DNA of 41,557 nucleotides from DATKDP01 sp035546335 (GTDB lineage Bacteria > Acidobacteriota > Thermoanaerobaculia > Gp7-AA8). Shown piece by piece: positions 32,376 through 40,682 of this stretch. The stretch spans positions 1 through 41,557 of the forward strand of contig DATKDP010000058.1 in assembly GCA_035546335.1 (NCBI GenBank). Reading direction: 5' to 3'. Each line of letters opens with the position of its first letter. Position 1 is the first letter of the stretch. The notes beneath the pieces were generated by a model that worked only from the letters and a program-made list of their open reading frames with translations, was not told where the DNA came from and did no database searches. Both the position numbers and the translations under genes were made by a program.

Positions 32376-32404
32376 GCGGCTGACGGCACCCTGCCGTCAG
32401 CCGC
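32376..32404. terminator. Terminator-like hairpin between convergent genes
   Basis: A perfect 13-bp stem GCGGCTGACGGCA / TGCCGTCAGCCGC with a CCC loop lies 12 nt after the repeat-protein stop, between convergent genes. It has no T-run on the plus strand, so it may act as an mRNA end-protecting hairpin or a factor-dependent terminator. Confidence 0.6.
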
Positions 32405-32516
32405 CGCGCGGGTTGAAAATCCGCATCCCTCCACACCTCCGGCGTGGGCGGATCCTTTCGCTCGGGACCTCACGATCCGGTAGAGAGGGGCACCGCCGGA
32501 CGCCCGACCCCCGGAA

Positions 32517-32534
32517 GACGCCCGACCCCCTCGG
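32517..32534. repeat. 18-bp word shared with the 34.6-34.9 kb repeats
   Basis: GACGCCCGACCCCCTCGG is present here and at 34669-34686 and 34838-34855 without mismatch. A degenerate copy precedes it at 32499-32512. Confidence 0.85.
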
Positions 32535-32546
32535 GACGCGCGACCC

Positions 32547-34442
32547 CTATCGCCGAATCGCGAATGCGATCAGAAGAGCGAGGAGAGTCGTGACCATCGA
32601 GAGAATGACGGCGCGGATCAGCCATGCCTGCCGGGCCACGTGATCGCCGAGGAAGGTGAAACGTTCTCCGTTGCGCATCCACCAGCCACCCCACGCCGTC
32701 AGGTCCTCCGCTCTGCGACGGGCGAGTCGCAGTGAAAGCTCCTCGTGCAATCGGACGGCGGGAGGATGGTCCCCGCGCGCTGCGAGCGCCCGGAGCGTCT
32801 CGGCCAGGAGAACGCGATCCTGTTTCGCCTCCCAATTGATGCGAGCGGCGAAGGAGAGCTCGGTCAATCGGGTCGAGGCGATGCCGCCGGCGTCGTAGGT
32901 CAGCGTGCTCCAGAACGATTCTCTGCCCGGACCGCGCTCGCGATTCTCGAGATGAACGTGAAGCAGAACGCCGAGCGCGACGTCGACGACGCATCCGGCG
33001 ATGACTCCCCAGCGAAGAGGTTTCGAGAGCGCCGTGAAGTGCGCGGCGAGGAACGTCAGGCCGAGCAAAACGACGGGCTGCAAGGTGATGTGCGAGAGCC
33101 CGAAGAGGTCGCGCACGCCGACCACGGCGATTCCGGCAATGATCGAGAACGCCAGGAAGGACAGCCAGAACGCCCTTCCCCCACGCCCGGATGTCCTTCG
33201 TCGCCGGGAGACGATCCATCGGATCAGCAGCCAGAGGACGGCGAGTCCTCCGACGATCCCCATTGCGACGATCAGATTCGATTGATAAACGAGAAACGCA
33301 TAATCCCTGACGTAGCCCGCAGCACTCTCCTGATCCCACCAATGAAGCGGCAGGCCTCCGCGAATCGGATGCGGCACGAGCGTATCGATGATGTTCCCTT
33401 CGATTCTCGGCAGTGCGGAATGTCCCGCGGCTTCCGACGCAGCCGAGGACGTGACGGCTGTGTTGGAGCCGAACGTCGCGGCCGCCCCGTAAGTCGCGAT
33501 CGACCAGCCGATCCAGGTGGCGAGCAGGGCTGCCGCTGCGATCGTGCCGGTGAGAAACTCCCTCCATCGACCTCGCGGGTCGAACAGAACGCGCCCCGCA
33601 TAGTGGAGTCCGAGGAAAACGAGATACGGCCCGGCCGAATAGTGGACGAGCATTCCCGCGGTCAGCGAGAGGAAGGCGGAGATCGTACGCAGAGGGTCGC
33701 TCTTTCGCCATCCGGCGAGATAGAACCAGAGCCCGACGTGGACGAAGAAGACGGTGAGAAGCTTCGTCCAGGTGTAGGTGGCGTTCTGGATGAACATCGG
33801 ATTGAAGGCGAACAGAGCGACCAGAACGACGAGGTTTCCACCACCACGTCGCGCCATGAGCCGCAGCATCAGGACGCACGGCAGAAACGCGAGGAGATTC
33901 AGAACGAGGAAGGTCACCGAGAAGAGCTCGAACCGATCACTCGTCTGCGCGAGAAAGAACGTCGCGAGGAGGTTCATCATCGGCGGTCTCGCCGGGATCT
34001 GGTAAGGGCCGATCATCGTCTCCACCGGAAGCCGATCGAGAAAAAAGATCGTCCTGTGAAAGTGCTCGAGCCAGTCGAAGGTCCATCCACCGCCGGAGTA
34101 GTGGCGGATCAGAAGCAGCATCGCAAAACTCCAGGCGGCAAGGACACCGAAGCCGGCGAGTGCGCGGAGTACCTGCCGGCTTGCGAGGAGCCATCGTAGA
34201 TCGGAGAGTGTAACTGCTGCGAGAACAAGGCAGGCTGCGGTGACGAGCCAGTAGGCGAAGCGAGGGGCGCGAAGGAGATAGATCGCGAAGGTGGCGCAAT
34301 AGAGAAGGATCAGCGACAGAGCGACGGATCCCGTGAGCTTCTCGAGCGGTGACCAGCGGAGCCTGCGGACGAAGAAGAATCCCGGCGCCAGACAGCAGAC
34401 GGCCATGAGCAGCAGCAGGAGGATGATTTGAGCCGCAAGCAT
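32547..34442 (-). CDS. GT-C fold multi-spanning membrane glycosyltransferase-like protein
   Basis: A 631-residue protein with about 12 membrane helices followed by a soluble C-terminal region (about 530-600) and a final helix. The first periplasmic loop carries WTFDWLEHFHRTIFF, where an acidic pair occupies the place of the catalytic Asp/Glu in GT-C enzymes, and later ARPPMMNLLATFF. It probably uses a polyprenyl-phosphate sugar. The ATG at 34442 opens directly into the first helix (AAQIILLLLLMAVCCLAPG); the frame is open further upstream but reads through intergenic repeats. It lies downstream of the GT2 gene, which is of the DPM1 type able to make such a lipid donor. Confidence 0.8.
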   Translation of the reverse strand: MLAAQIILLLLLMAVCCLAPGFFFVRRLRWSPLEKLTGSVALSLILLYCATFAIYLLRAPRFAYWLVTAACLVLAAVTLSDLRWLLASRQVLRALAGFGVLAAWSFAMLLLIRHYSGGGWTFDWLEHFHRTIFFLDRLPVETMIGPYQIPARPPMMNLLATFFLAQTSDRFELFSVTFLVLNLLAFLPCVLMLRLMARRGGGNLVVLVALFAFNPMFIQNATYTWTKLLTVFFVHVGLWFYLAGWRKSDPLRTISAFLSLTAGMLVHYSAGPYLVFLGLHYAGRVLFDPRGRWREFLTGTIAAAALLATWIGWSIATYGAAATFGSNTAVTSSAASEAAGHSALPRIEGNIIDTLVPHPIRGGLPLHWWDQESAAGYVRDYAFLVYQSNLIVAMGIVGGLAVLWLLIRWIVSRRRRTSGRGGRAFWLSFLAFSIIAGIAVVGVRDLFGLSHITLQPVVLLGLTFLAAHFTALSKPLRWGVIAGCVVDVALGVLLHVHLENRERGPGRESFWSTLTYDAGGIASTRLTELSFAARINWEAKQDRVLLAETLRALAARGDHPPAVRLHEELSLRLARRRAEDLTAWGGWWMRNGERFTFLGDHVARQAWLIRAVILSMVTTLLALLIAFAIRR

Positions 34443-34888
34443 TGGCGCAGTCTGGTCGGCGACGGTGCGACGATAGCAGGGGGTCGATCGAGGATCAACT
34501 CGCGTGTCGCGCAGCCACGTCGTGCGCGCAGCCGGGGGTCGTGCGTCCTCGCACGATCGCGATGGCGTCCTCGCCATCGCTGGCAGGCTTGCTCACATCG
34601 TCCCGACTCGCGAGGGGCGGCGAGGACGCCGCCTCGATCGGGCGAGGACGCCGCCTCGATCGGGCGGGGACGCCCGACCCCCTCGGGGACGGGCTTGGTC
34701 ACATCGTCCCGACTCCGCGCAGCTGGGGGTCGTGCGTCCTCGCACGATCACGATGGCGTCCTCGCCATCGCTGGCAGGCTTGCTCACATCGTCCCGACGT
34801 GCGAGGGGCGGCGGGGACGCCGCCTCGATCGGGCGAGGACGCCCGACCCCCTCGGCGCCCAAACCCCTCCACGCCGTCGCGACCTGCT
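34443..34888. other. Gene-free block of nested palindromes and direct repeats
   Basis: This 446-nt gap consists mostly of two copies of a unit of about 127 nt (34534-34660 and 34725-34851), each packed with short hairpins. Open frames exist on both strands because stop codons are rare in such GC-rich sequence, but their products are Arg/Pro/Ser-rich shadows. No gene is supported. Confidence 0.8.
34534..34851. repeat. Duplicated unit of about 127 bp made of short hairpins
   Basis: 34534-34607 and 34725-34798 agree at 73 of 74 positions (offset 191), and similarity continues through the following GGCGGCG-RGGA-CGCCGCC hairpin. Hairpins inside copy one include CGTGCG-TCCT-CGCACG (34540-34555), GCGATGGCG-TCCT-CGCCATCGC (34559-34580) and GGCGGCG-AGGA-CGCCGCC (34616-34633). 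Confidence 0.92.
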
Positions 34889-35611
34889 TCATCGCCACCA
34901 GCGCCGTCGCAAGGCGTACACGTACCAGCGGAGGTAATGCGGAAGCCAGGCCGCCAGGCGGAAGCGGCTCGTTCCGGCGTCGCGATCGCGCCAGACCGCC
35001 GGCACCTCCTCCACCCTCCCTCCTCCGAAATGCGCCTTCACGGTCAGTTCCATCGCCAGACAGAATCCGGCCGTGCTCTCGATCGGAGTCTTCTCGAGAA
35101 ACGACCGGCGGTACGCCTTGAAGCTGTTCGTCGGGTCGTGCGTCGGTAGCGACGCGAGACGGTGAAGTGAAATGCCCGCGAGCCTGCTGAGCATCGACTT
35201 GAGCCACGGCCCTCCGATCTGCCGCCCGCCGCGCATGTAGCGGCTGGCGCAGACGACGTCCGCACCCCCTTCGACCCGCGCGATCATCTCTTCGACTTTC
35301 GAGAAATCGTCGGAGAGATCGACCATCATCACCACGACGACCGGAGCCGTCGCCGCGCGCATTCCGGCGTCGATCGCCCAGCGAACGCCCCGGCCGAGAT
35401 CGTTTCGCAGCGGCCGAACGAGATCGGGTTTCTGATCGGAGGGAATCGCGGCGAGCGCCGGGAGCGTGGAGTCCTCGTCGAAATCGTAGACGACGAGAAA
35501 CTCGCCGCCCGGCGGGAGCTCCTCTCGTGCGCGACGACAGAAGACGACGATGTTCTCTTTCTCGTCGTAGACCGGCACGACCACGGAATAGCGCGGAGTG
35601 GTTTCCTGCAT
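34889..35611 (-). CDS. GT2 glycosyltransferase, polyprenyl-phosphate mannose/glucose synthase type
   Basis: A 240-residue GT-A transferase related to dolichyl-phosphate mannose synthase (DPM1). YSVVVPVYDEKENI is the N-terminal strand, VVVVMMVDLSDD occupies the metal-binding position, and ADVVCASRYMRGG with HDPTNSFKAYRRSFLE complete the family pattern. There are no C-terminal membrane helices. The enzyme would load a sugar on polyprenyl phosphate, the donor type used by GT-C proteins such as the one encoded downstream. The ATG at 35611 is preferred: it starts 14 nt after the methyltransferase stop, while the in-frame ATG at 35671 would overlap that gene by 46 nt. Confidence 0.88.
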   Translation of the reverse strand: MQETTPRYSVVVPVYDEKENIVVFCRRAREELPPGGEFLVVYDFDEDSTLPALAAIPSDQKPDLVRPLRNDLGRGVRWAIDAGMRAATAPVVVVMMVDLSDDFSKVEEMIARVEGGADVVCASRYMRGGRQIGGPWLKSMLSRLAGISLHRLASLPTHDPTNSFKAYRRSFLEKTPIESTAGFCLAMELTVKAHFGGGRVEEVPAVWRDRDAGTSRFRLAAWLPHYLRWYVYALRRRWWR

Positions 35612-35625
35612 CGTCGTAGCTGTCT

Positions 35626-36354
35626 TCAACCCGGCGCGCGGCCGGTGGTGACGACGAACGGTCCGAACCATCTGCCGGTGCCGCTGATTTCCATCAGACG
35701 GTCGAAGACGTCGTAGATCGGAAGAAGCCGGTCGATGAGCGAAGGCGCCACGCTCCTGAACTGAACGCCGGCGACGGCTCTCTGCCGGATGCCGGTCAGA
35801 CCCGCCGCCGCGAAGGCCCTACGGAGTGCCGCCGGATGAAGCGGCCGCTCGTTCGGACTCACACCCCCCGCGATGTAGAACGGGCTCGCCGGCTGTCGCA
35901 GCAGACCCATGGCAGGATGGAGGGCATTCGGATCGAAGGCGAAGACATGGCCGCCGGGCTTGAGGATTCGCATGGCTTCGACCAGCGGCACTCGAAAATC
36001 GCCGATGTGATGCAGCACGCTGCTGAATGCGACGAGATCGAAACTCTCGGGAGCGAACGGCATCCGGCAGGCGTCGGCGAGCAGCAGGGGAGCGGCGGGC
36101 CCGAGCCGTCGCCGGGCTACCGAGAGCGCCCTGATCGAGAGATCGATTCCGACGTACGGCGCCGCGACGTCCGCATAGATCCGCGCGGAGGCGCCGGTTC
36201 CGCATCCGACATCGAGAACCGACATCGCGTGCCGAGGATCGACGAGCTGCACGAACGCGCCGGACAGCTTTCGCCAGCCGCGCTCGGTGAAGGGATCGAA
36301 CTCCCCCTGCTCGTCGATCAATGCATCGAAAAAGGCGGACTCGTCGTGAATCAT
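35626..36354 (-). CDS. Class I SAM-dependent methyltransferase
   Basis: A 242-residue methyltransferase with intact motifs: VLDVGCGTGASARIYADVA (motif I), YVGIDLSIRAL (motif II), SFDLVAFSSVLHHIGD (motif IV) and RILKPGGHVFAFDPN (motif V). This is the Methyltransf_11 type, which acts on small molecules, lipids or sugars. It sits between the epimerase and GT2 genes in a minus-strand operon, so methylation of a glycan, a sugar or a lipid carrier is a reasonable guess. The start at 36354 gives a normal N-terminus. Confidence 0.88.
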   Translation of the reverse strand: MIHDESAFFDALIDEQGEFDPFTERGWRKLSGAFVQLVDPRHAMSVLDVGCGTGASARIYADVAAPYVGIDLSIRALSVARRRLGPAAPLLLADACRMPFAPESFDLVAFSSVLHHIGDFRVPLVEAMRILKPGGHVFAFDPNALHPAMGLLRQPASPFYIAGGVSPNERPLHPAALRRAFAAAGLTGIRQRAVAGVQFRSVAPSLIDRLLPIYDVFDRLMEISGTGRWFGPFVVTTGRAPG

Positions 36355-36373
36355 GGCTCGAGCCCGGGCACGG

Positions 36374-37396
36374 TCAGATCGTTCCCCCCTCGATCTCGCC
36401 GCGAACCCACGGAATCACCTCGTCGAGCACGTCGTCGAGCGGAGTGGTCGCCTCGAATCCGAGAACATCCTTCGCCTTCGCCGTGTCGGGAATGCGAACT
36501 TCGACATCGTAGGGATAGGGCGGATCCGAGACCCAGCGGAACGGCTTCGACGCTCCGTGGACCTTTCGCCAGATTTTTTCCGCGAGCTGGAGCACCGACG
36601 TCGATTCGCTCGTCGAGAGATTGAAATCCTCGTTGGTCGCGGCAGGATGAAACACGCACGCGGCGATGCCGCGCGCGAGATCGCCGCCGTAGGTGTAGCA
36701 GCGGATCTGCGATCCGTCGCCGAGGATGTGGAGAGGGTCCTGCCCCTTGAGGACCTTCTGCACGAGATCGGGCACGGCGTGGCTCATCGCCAGACGGATG
36801 TTGCCGCTCAGAACTTCGCGGTCGCCGAGCGCGCGACGCTCTCCGACACCGACGCAGTTGAACGGCCGGCAGATGGTGAACGGAAGGCCATACTGTTCGT
36901 GCGCCCCCTTCGCAAAGTATTCGCACGAGAGTTTCTGAAATCCGTAGGTGCTCGACGGCGGGGGACATCGCTGCTGTTCGCCCTCGGGGGTGGGGTAGAC
37001 GGTCGCGTTCTCGAAGACCATGCTGCTGCTCAGGACGACGATCTTGCGCAGCCGCTCCTTCCGGTGCGCCTCGATCGCCGCATCGAAGCTCGACGCCAGG
37101 ATCCGCTCGTTCTCCGCCAGCAGGTCGTAGGCGTATTCGTGAAAGTAGCTGATGCCGCCGATCTTCGCCGCGCCGGCGATCATGAAATCGCAGTCTGACA
37201 GCAGCCGGCCGAGCAGAGCGGCATCCTTCGCGTCCCCCTCGACGAACGTATACGAAGGATGCTCCGCCGCGGCGCGGGTGATCTCGCCATACTTGGAGAA
37301 GTTGTCGATTCCGACGACCTCGTGCCCGCCGGCGAGCAGCTCCTCCACGATGTACCCGCCGATGAACCCCGCCGAGCCGGTGACGAGAATCTTCAC
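36374..37396 (-). CDS. NAD-dependent nucleotide-sugar epimerase/dehydratase (SDR)
   Basis: A 340-residue extended SDR enzyme. GSAGFIGGYIVEELL is the NAD-binding Gly motif, VVLSSSMVFEN supplies the catalytic Ser region and STYGFQKLSCEY the Tyr-xxx-Lys pair. FTICRPFNCVGVGE and RCYTYGGDLARGI are typical of UDP-glucose/GDP-mannose epimerase relatives. The start is a GTG that overlaps the stop of the dehydrogenase by GTGA. Together with that enzyme it could make an epimerised uronic acid or amino-uronic acid donor. The exact substrate cannot be read from sequence. Confidence 0.9.
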   Translation of the reverse strand: MKILVTGSAGFIGGYIVEELLAGGHEVVGIDNFSKYGEITRAAAEHPSYTFVEGDAKDAALLGRLLSDCDFMIAGAAKIGGISYFHEYAYDLLAENERILASSFDAAIEAHRKERLRKIVVLSSSMVFENATVYPTPEGEQQRCPPPSSTYGFQKLSCEYFAKGAHEQYGLPFTICRPFNCVGVGERRALGDREVLSGNIRLAMSHAVPDLVQKVLKGQDPLHILGDGSQIRCYTYGGDLARGIAACVFHPAATNEDFNLSTSESTSVLQLAEKIWRKVHGASKPFRWVSDPPYPYDVEVRIPDTAKAKDVLGFEATTPLDDVLDEVIPWVRGEIEGGTI

Positions 37397-38598
37397 GCCG
37401 AGACACCCTGCTGTGAGGAGACATTCCAGACGTCGATGACGATCTTGCCGGGAGGAAGAACGAGCTTCCGATAGGCGGCGTGCGGCGTGGCGATGAACAG
37501 AACGTCCGCCGCGGCGATGACCGTCTCGACTTCGGTGAGAGTCGGATCGGGGACGTAAGGGTCGCAGCAGAGGACGCGCCGCGCCCGCAGCTCGAGCAGC
37601 TTCTTGAGCTTGTAGCTCAGCGAGTCGCGCGGGTCGTCGCTCTCCGCCTTGAACGCCATCCCGAGAATGCCCGCGGTCGCGGTCGACAGATCGATCCGCT
37701 GCGCGGCGAGCTCGATGAGATGTGCGGGGAGCCCCTCGTTGATCAGCATCGCCGCATGTCCGAGAACGAAGTTGTTCTGGCTGAATGCAGCGAGCTGCAT
37801 CGTGTCCTTGACCAGGCAGGGGCCGGCGGTCAGGCCCGGTCCGGGCATGCCCGACATCCGAGGATAGTGATGGCGGCAGGCGTGCAGGATGCGATCGAAG
37901 TCGAGGCCGTTTCGCGATGCGATCATGTAGAACTGATTCACCGTCGCGAACTGCACGTAGCGCCAGGCATTGGTCATCAGCTTGCAGAGCTCGGCCTCCA
38001 TCGGCTCCATCTCGACCAGCTCCGCCGCGAAACGGCCGAAGAGTGCACGCACTCGCCCGAGCGTCGCCGGATCGAATGCGCTGATGATCTGCGGAAGCGT
38101 ACGGAACTCCTCGAGACTGCGTCCCTGCGCGACCCGCTCGGGGCAGAATGCAACGCCGACCTCGAGTCCCTCGTTCCGGAAGTATTGCTGAATATAAGCC
38201 GAGAGACCAGGGAAGACCGTGCTCCGGAGAATGAACATCTGGCCGTCGCGAAAGCCGCTTCTGCACTGCTCGACGACGCGGCGAATTCCGTTGAAGTTCG
38301 GATTCAGATGCTCATCGACCGGCGTCCCGATGACCATGACGATGACTTCACATTCGCGCAGGCGATCGGGAACCGATTCGAGCTCGAGCAGCCCGCCGGA
38401 GAGGACCCGCGTCAGCATTTCCTGACCACCCACCTCGGCGAACGGCATCGTCCCGGCTCGAATCGTTTCGATCGTGGTGTGATTCGTGTCGAAGATCAGC
38501 GTTCGCAGTCCGCAGTCGGCGAAGGTCATCGCCAGCGGAAGCCCGACGTGGCCGGCTCCGCCGACGACCGCGATGTCGATGGGGAAGTCACTGTTCAT
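37393..38598 (-). CDS. Nucleotide-sugar 6-dehydrogenase (UDP-glucose/UDP-ManNAc dehydrogenase family)
   Basis: A 401-residue UDP-sugar dehydrogenase. IDIAVVGGAGHVGLPLA is the NAD site, VIVMVIGTPVDEHLNPN and FILRSTVFPG are conserved, and GPCLVKDTMQLA contains the catalytic Cys, with Val in place of the usual Pro before Lys-Asp. GMAFKAESDDPRDSLSYKL is the UDP-binding C-terminal motif. It oxidises the C6 alcohol of a nucleotide sugar to a uronic acid, usually for capsule or exopolysaccharide. The features resemble the WecC/TviB branch more than UDP-glucose dehydrogenase. It is the first gene of the minus-strand operon, with a promoter-like sequence directly upstream and no Shine-Dalgarno. Confidence 0.9.
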   Translation of the reverse strand: MNSDFPIDIAVVGGAGHVGLPLAMTFADCGLRTLIFDTNHTTIETIRAGTMPFAEVGGQEMLTRVLSGGLLELESVPDRLRECEVIVMVIGTPVDEHLNPNFNGIRRVVEQCRSGFRDGQMFILRSTVFPGLSAYIQQYFRNEGLEVGVAFCPERVAQGRSLEEFRTLPQIISAFDPATLGRVRALFGRFAAELVEMEPMEAELCKLMTNAWRYVQFATVNQFYMIASRNGLDFDRILHACRHHYPRMSGMPGPGLTAGPCLVKDTMQLAAFSQNNFVLGHAAMLINEGLPAHLIELAAQRIDLSTATAGILGMAFKAESDDPRDSLSYKLKKLLELRARRVLCCDPYVPDPTLTEVETVIAAADVLFIATPHAAYRKLVLPPGKIVIDVWNVSSQQGVSA

Positions 38599-38607
38599 TC
38601 GCCGGGT

Positions 38608-38636
38608 AAGGTACAGAAAAGGTGGCGGTATGTCAC
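38608..38636 (-). promoter_or_regulatory. Putative sigma-70-type promoter of the minus-strand operon
   Basis: On the minus strand GTGACA (38636-38631) and TACCTT (38613-38608) are separated by 17 nt, and the -10 box lies 9 nt before the dehydrogenase ATG. This implies a leaderless or very short-leader transcript. Confidence 0.4.
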
Positions 38637-38653
38637 GCGAGTTTGTCTGTCAG

Positions 38654-38698
38654 GCGGGAGACGAGGGGCGAGAGGCGAGAGACGAGAGGCGAGGGGCG
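38654..38698. repeat. GAGGCGA / GAGACGA heptamer array
   Basis: About six 7-bp units including GGGGCGA and GAGACGA variants, ending a few bases before a full palindromic element. The same neighbour relation is seen at 27533-27593. Confidence 0.88.
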
Positions 38699-38702
38699 CC
38701 CC

Positions 38703-38808
38703 CGTCATCCTGAGCGAGGGGGAAGGGAGGGTGTGAGTGAAGGATCTGCGATCGGCAACTGTGAAAGAGCGCAGATCCTCACACCCATCCACCTCGCTCA
38801 GGATGACG
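38703..38808. mobile_element. Full palindromic element, copy with 17-bp ends
   Basis: CGTCATCCTGAGCGAGG (38703-38719) is exactly complementary to 38792-38808. Inside, GGGTGTGAG-TGAA-GGATCTGCG pairs with CGCAGATCCTCACACCC, so the 106 bp folds as one long hairpin. It carries no open frame for a transposase, so it must be a non-autonomous REP/MITE-type element. Confidence 0.92.
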
Positions 38809-38910
38809 GCCCGTGTCACTCGTGCAGTGGTTCACCAATCCTCTCTTTTGCCGTATCCACGCGACATCGCATCTGAGAGAATCTCCTGGCGAGCCGGAGC
38901 CGAACAGAAG

Positions 38911-40617
38911 ATGGTTGAAGAGGAGATCATCGAGTCGCCGGTGCACGACGACAGCGGAAAGGAACCGTCGTCGGACGCGGCACACTCCCGGCTGCAGCGA
39001 TGGCTTCTCGTGCTGATTCTGCTCGCCTGGGTGATCCGCCTCCCCATCCTCTTCATCCCGGTGAGTCCGCTGGGGGACGAAGAGCTCCTTCTCGAGGCGA
39101 ACCGAATCTCCAACGCGAGCCGGTTCGTCGAGGCGCCAAGCTGGGGGGAGAGGTGGGAAATCCAGCAGCAATACAGCTGGGGAGGGCGTGTTCTCTGGGT
39201 CGTTGTCCACATGGTGTGGGGATATCTCGTCCCCTCGGAAGGTGCTGCAGCCCTCATCGTGCCTCTCGTCGCCGCGATCATCGCGGCTGCGGCTCTTGCG
39301 CTCGCGGCAGGCCGACTCTACGGGCCGGCTGCACGGCTCCCGATTCTTCTTCTGATCTCGCTCTCCCCTCTTTTCCTCAACTATTCGGCATCGCTGCGCG
39401 GAACGATGCAGTCGTTCATGTGGCTCTCGCTCGCTCTCGCCTCCTTCACCGGCTCCGCAACGTCGCTCTGGCGCTGGGCTCTCGGCGGCCTGTTCCTGGG
39501 TCTCTCCTTCGTGACGCACTACGGTTCCGGAACCGCGATCGTCGCGCTGGCGCTGGGCCTCGCTTTCGGGATGATTCGCAGGACGTTCCGCAGTGCGGTC
39601 GACCCGTCACGATTGCGCGAGTTGATCGCAGCGCTTCTCGGTGTGATCTCCTCGCTCCTTCCGCCGGCCCTCCTTCACCTCTGGTCGAGAGCGGCTGGCA
39701 GTGACTACGTCTACCGCCTTCTCACGCACGAGAATCTCGCGTTCGAGGCACTCGGGCCCCGCGGGCTCTGGCTGCGGAAGCTCTTCGAGCTCGATCCTCT
39801 CCTGCAGGCTCTCACGCTCGTTCTGATCATCGTGTGGATCCGAAGAGCGGCTTCGCTGCGAGCGATGATCCTTCCCGCGCTGGTGACCGTGACGCTTGCC
39901 GCGACGTTCGTGATCGCGCTCGGGCAAAGGCCTCTGGAAGCGCATCCGTCGATTCTGATCGCGACGGTCGCCGCGATCGCCCTCAGCCTCTGTTTTCCTG
40001 AAGCATCGACGGTCGCAATCACGACCCCGGCCGCGCTGCCCGCACAACGCGATGAAATGGCACTCGACCACACTGCAGTCATCGTGTCTGTGGTCGCAGC
40101 CTTCGCTCTGCTCACCGCATCGAGGCAGTTGAGTGCCATGCCGCGGCTCGTCTTTCCATGTCTCGCGCTGTTCGTGCTCGCCATCATCGGCTCGATGCGG
40201 CGGGCTCCCGAGCTGCGGATGGAGCTCATCACGAAGTTCATCGCGGTGATCGGTACGATTGCATTTCTGATCGGCCTCGCGGGAATCTACTCTGCGCGAT
40301 CCGCAGGAGTGCGCGCGGAGCGATTCGCCCGGCAACATTCGGAGATGGCTCGCCTCCACTACGAGAATTTCTACATGCCGCAGGAGAGGACTGTGAACTG
40401 TGCCAGGATGGCCCTCCGAAGCGACCACCAGATCGCGATCATCGGCCCGCTCGCCCGCCTCTATCCCGGGATCACGCATGAGGAGGAGCCGTACAAGATC
40501 GACCTGATGCGCGGATGTATCGAACAGTTCGACCTCGGCGGCGTGCTCACGGCAGAACAGATGCCGTTCGCCACCCTCTTCTACCGGCCATCGAACGGGG
40601 TCGCGTCGGATCGATGA
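38911..40617 (+). CDS. GT-C fold (GT39/ArnT-like) membrane glycosyltransferase
   Basis: A 568-residue protein with a short cytoplasmic N-terminus, about 12 helices and a small C-terminal periplasmic part. The first loop contains PVSPLGDEELLLEANRI, with Asp-Glu in the catalytic position of the GT39 superfamily, and WGGRVLWVVVHMVWG follows. The ATG at 38911 is chosen because the open frame upstream runs through the palindromic element (38703-38808) and encodes no recognisable domain. The gene is divergent from the minus-strand operon and, like its neighbours, probably acts on surface glycans; the acceptor is unknown. Confidence 0.78.
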   Translation: MVEEEIIESPVHDDSGKEPSSDAAHSRLQRWLLVLILLAWVIRLPILFIPVSPLGDEELLLEANRISNASRFVEAPSWGERWEIQQQYSWGGRVLWVVVHMVWGYLVPSEGAAALIVPLVAAIIAAAALALAAGRLYGPAARLPILLLISLSPLFLNYSASLRGTMQSFMWLSLALASFTGSATSLWRWALGGLFLGLSFVTHYGSGTAIVALALGLAFGMIRRTFRSAVDPSRLRELIAALLGVISSLLPPALLHLWSRAAGSDYVYRLLTHENLAFEALGPRGLWLRKLFELDPLLQALTLVLIIVWIRRAASLRAMILPALVTVTLAATFVIALGQRPLEAHPSILIATVAAIALSLCFPEASTVAITTPAALPAQRDEMALDHTAVIVSVVAAFALLTASRQLSAMPRLVFPCLALFVLAIIGSMRRAPELRMELITKFIAVIGTIAFLIGLAGIYSARSAGVRAERFARQHSEMARLHYENFYMPQERTVNCARMALRSDHQIAIIGPLARLYPGITHEEEPYKIDLMRGCIEQFDLGGVLTAEQMPFATLFYRPSNGVASDR

Positions 40618-40626
40618 TCTGCTCGG

Positions 40627-40661
40627 GACGTCCTGAACGAGGTGGAAGGGAGGGTGTGAGC
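40627..40661. mobile_element. Degenerate fragment of the palindromic element
   Basis: GACGTCCTGAACGAGGTGG followed by AAGGGAGGGTGTGAG matches the left half of the element with several differences. It lies 21 nt before a full copy. Confidence 0.7.
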
Positions 40662-40682
40662 TTCCAATGACACTGGCCGTGC

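Noticed and set aside
34442..34577. Longer start for the minus-strand GT-C protein
   Set aside because: The extra residues are Arg/Pro-rich, encoded by the hairpin block, and the later ATG opens directly into the first membrane helix.
38737..38910. Upstream extension of the GT-C gene through the palindromic element
   Set aside because: The extra 58 residues are encoded by the element and its flank, while a good start at 38911 precedes the first helix.
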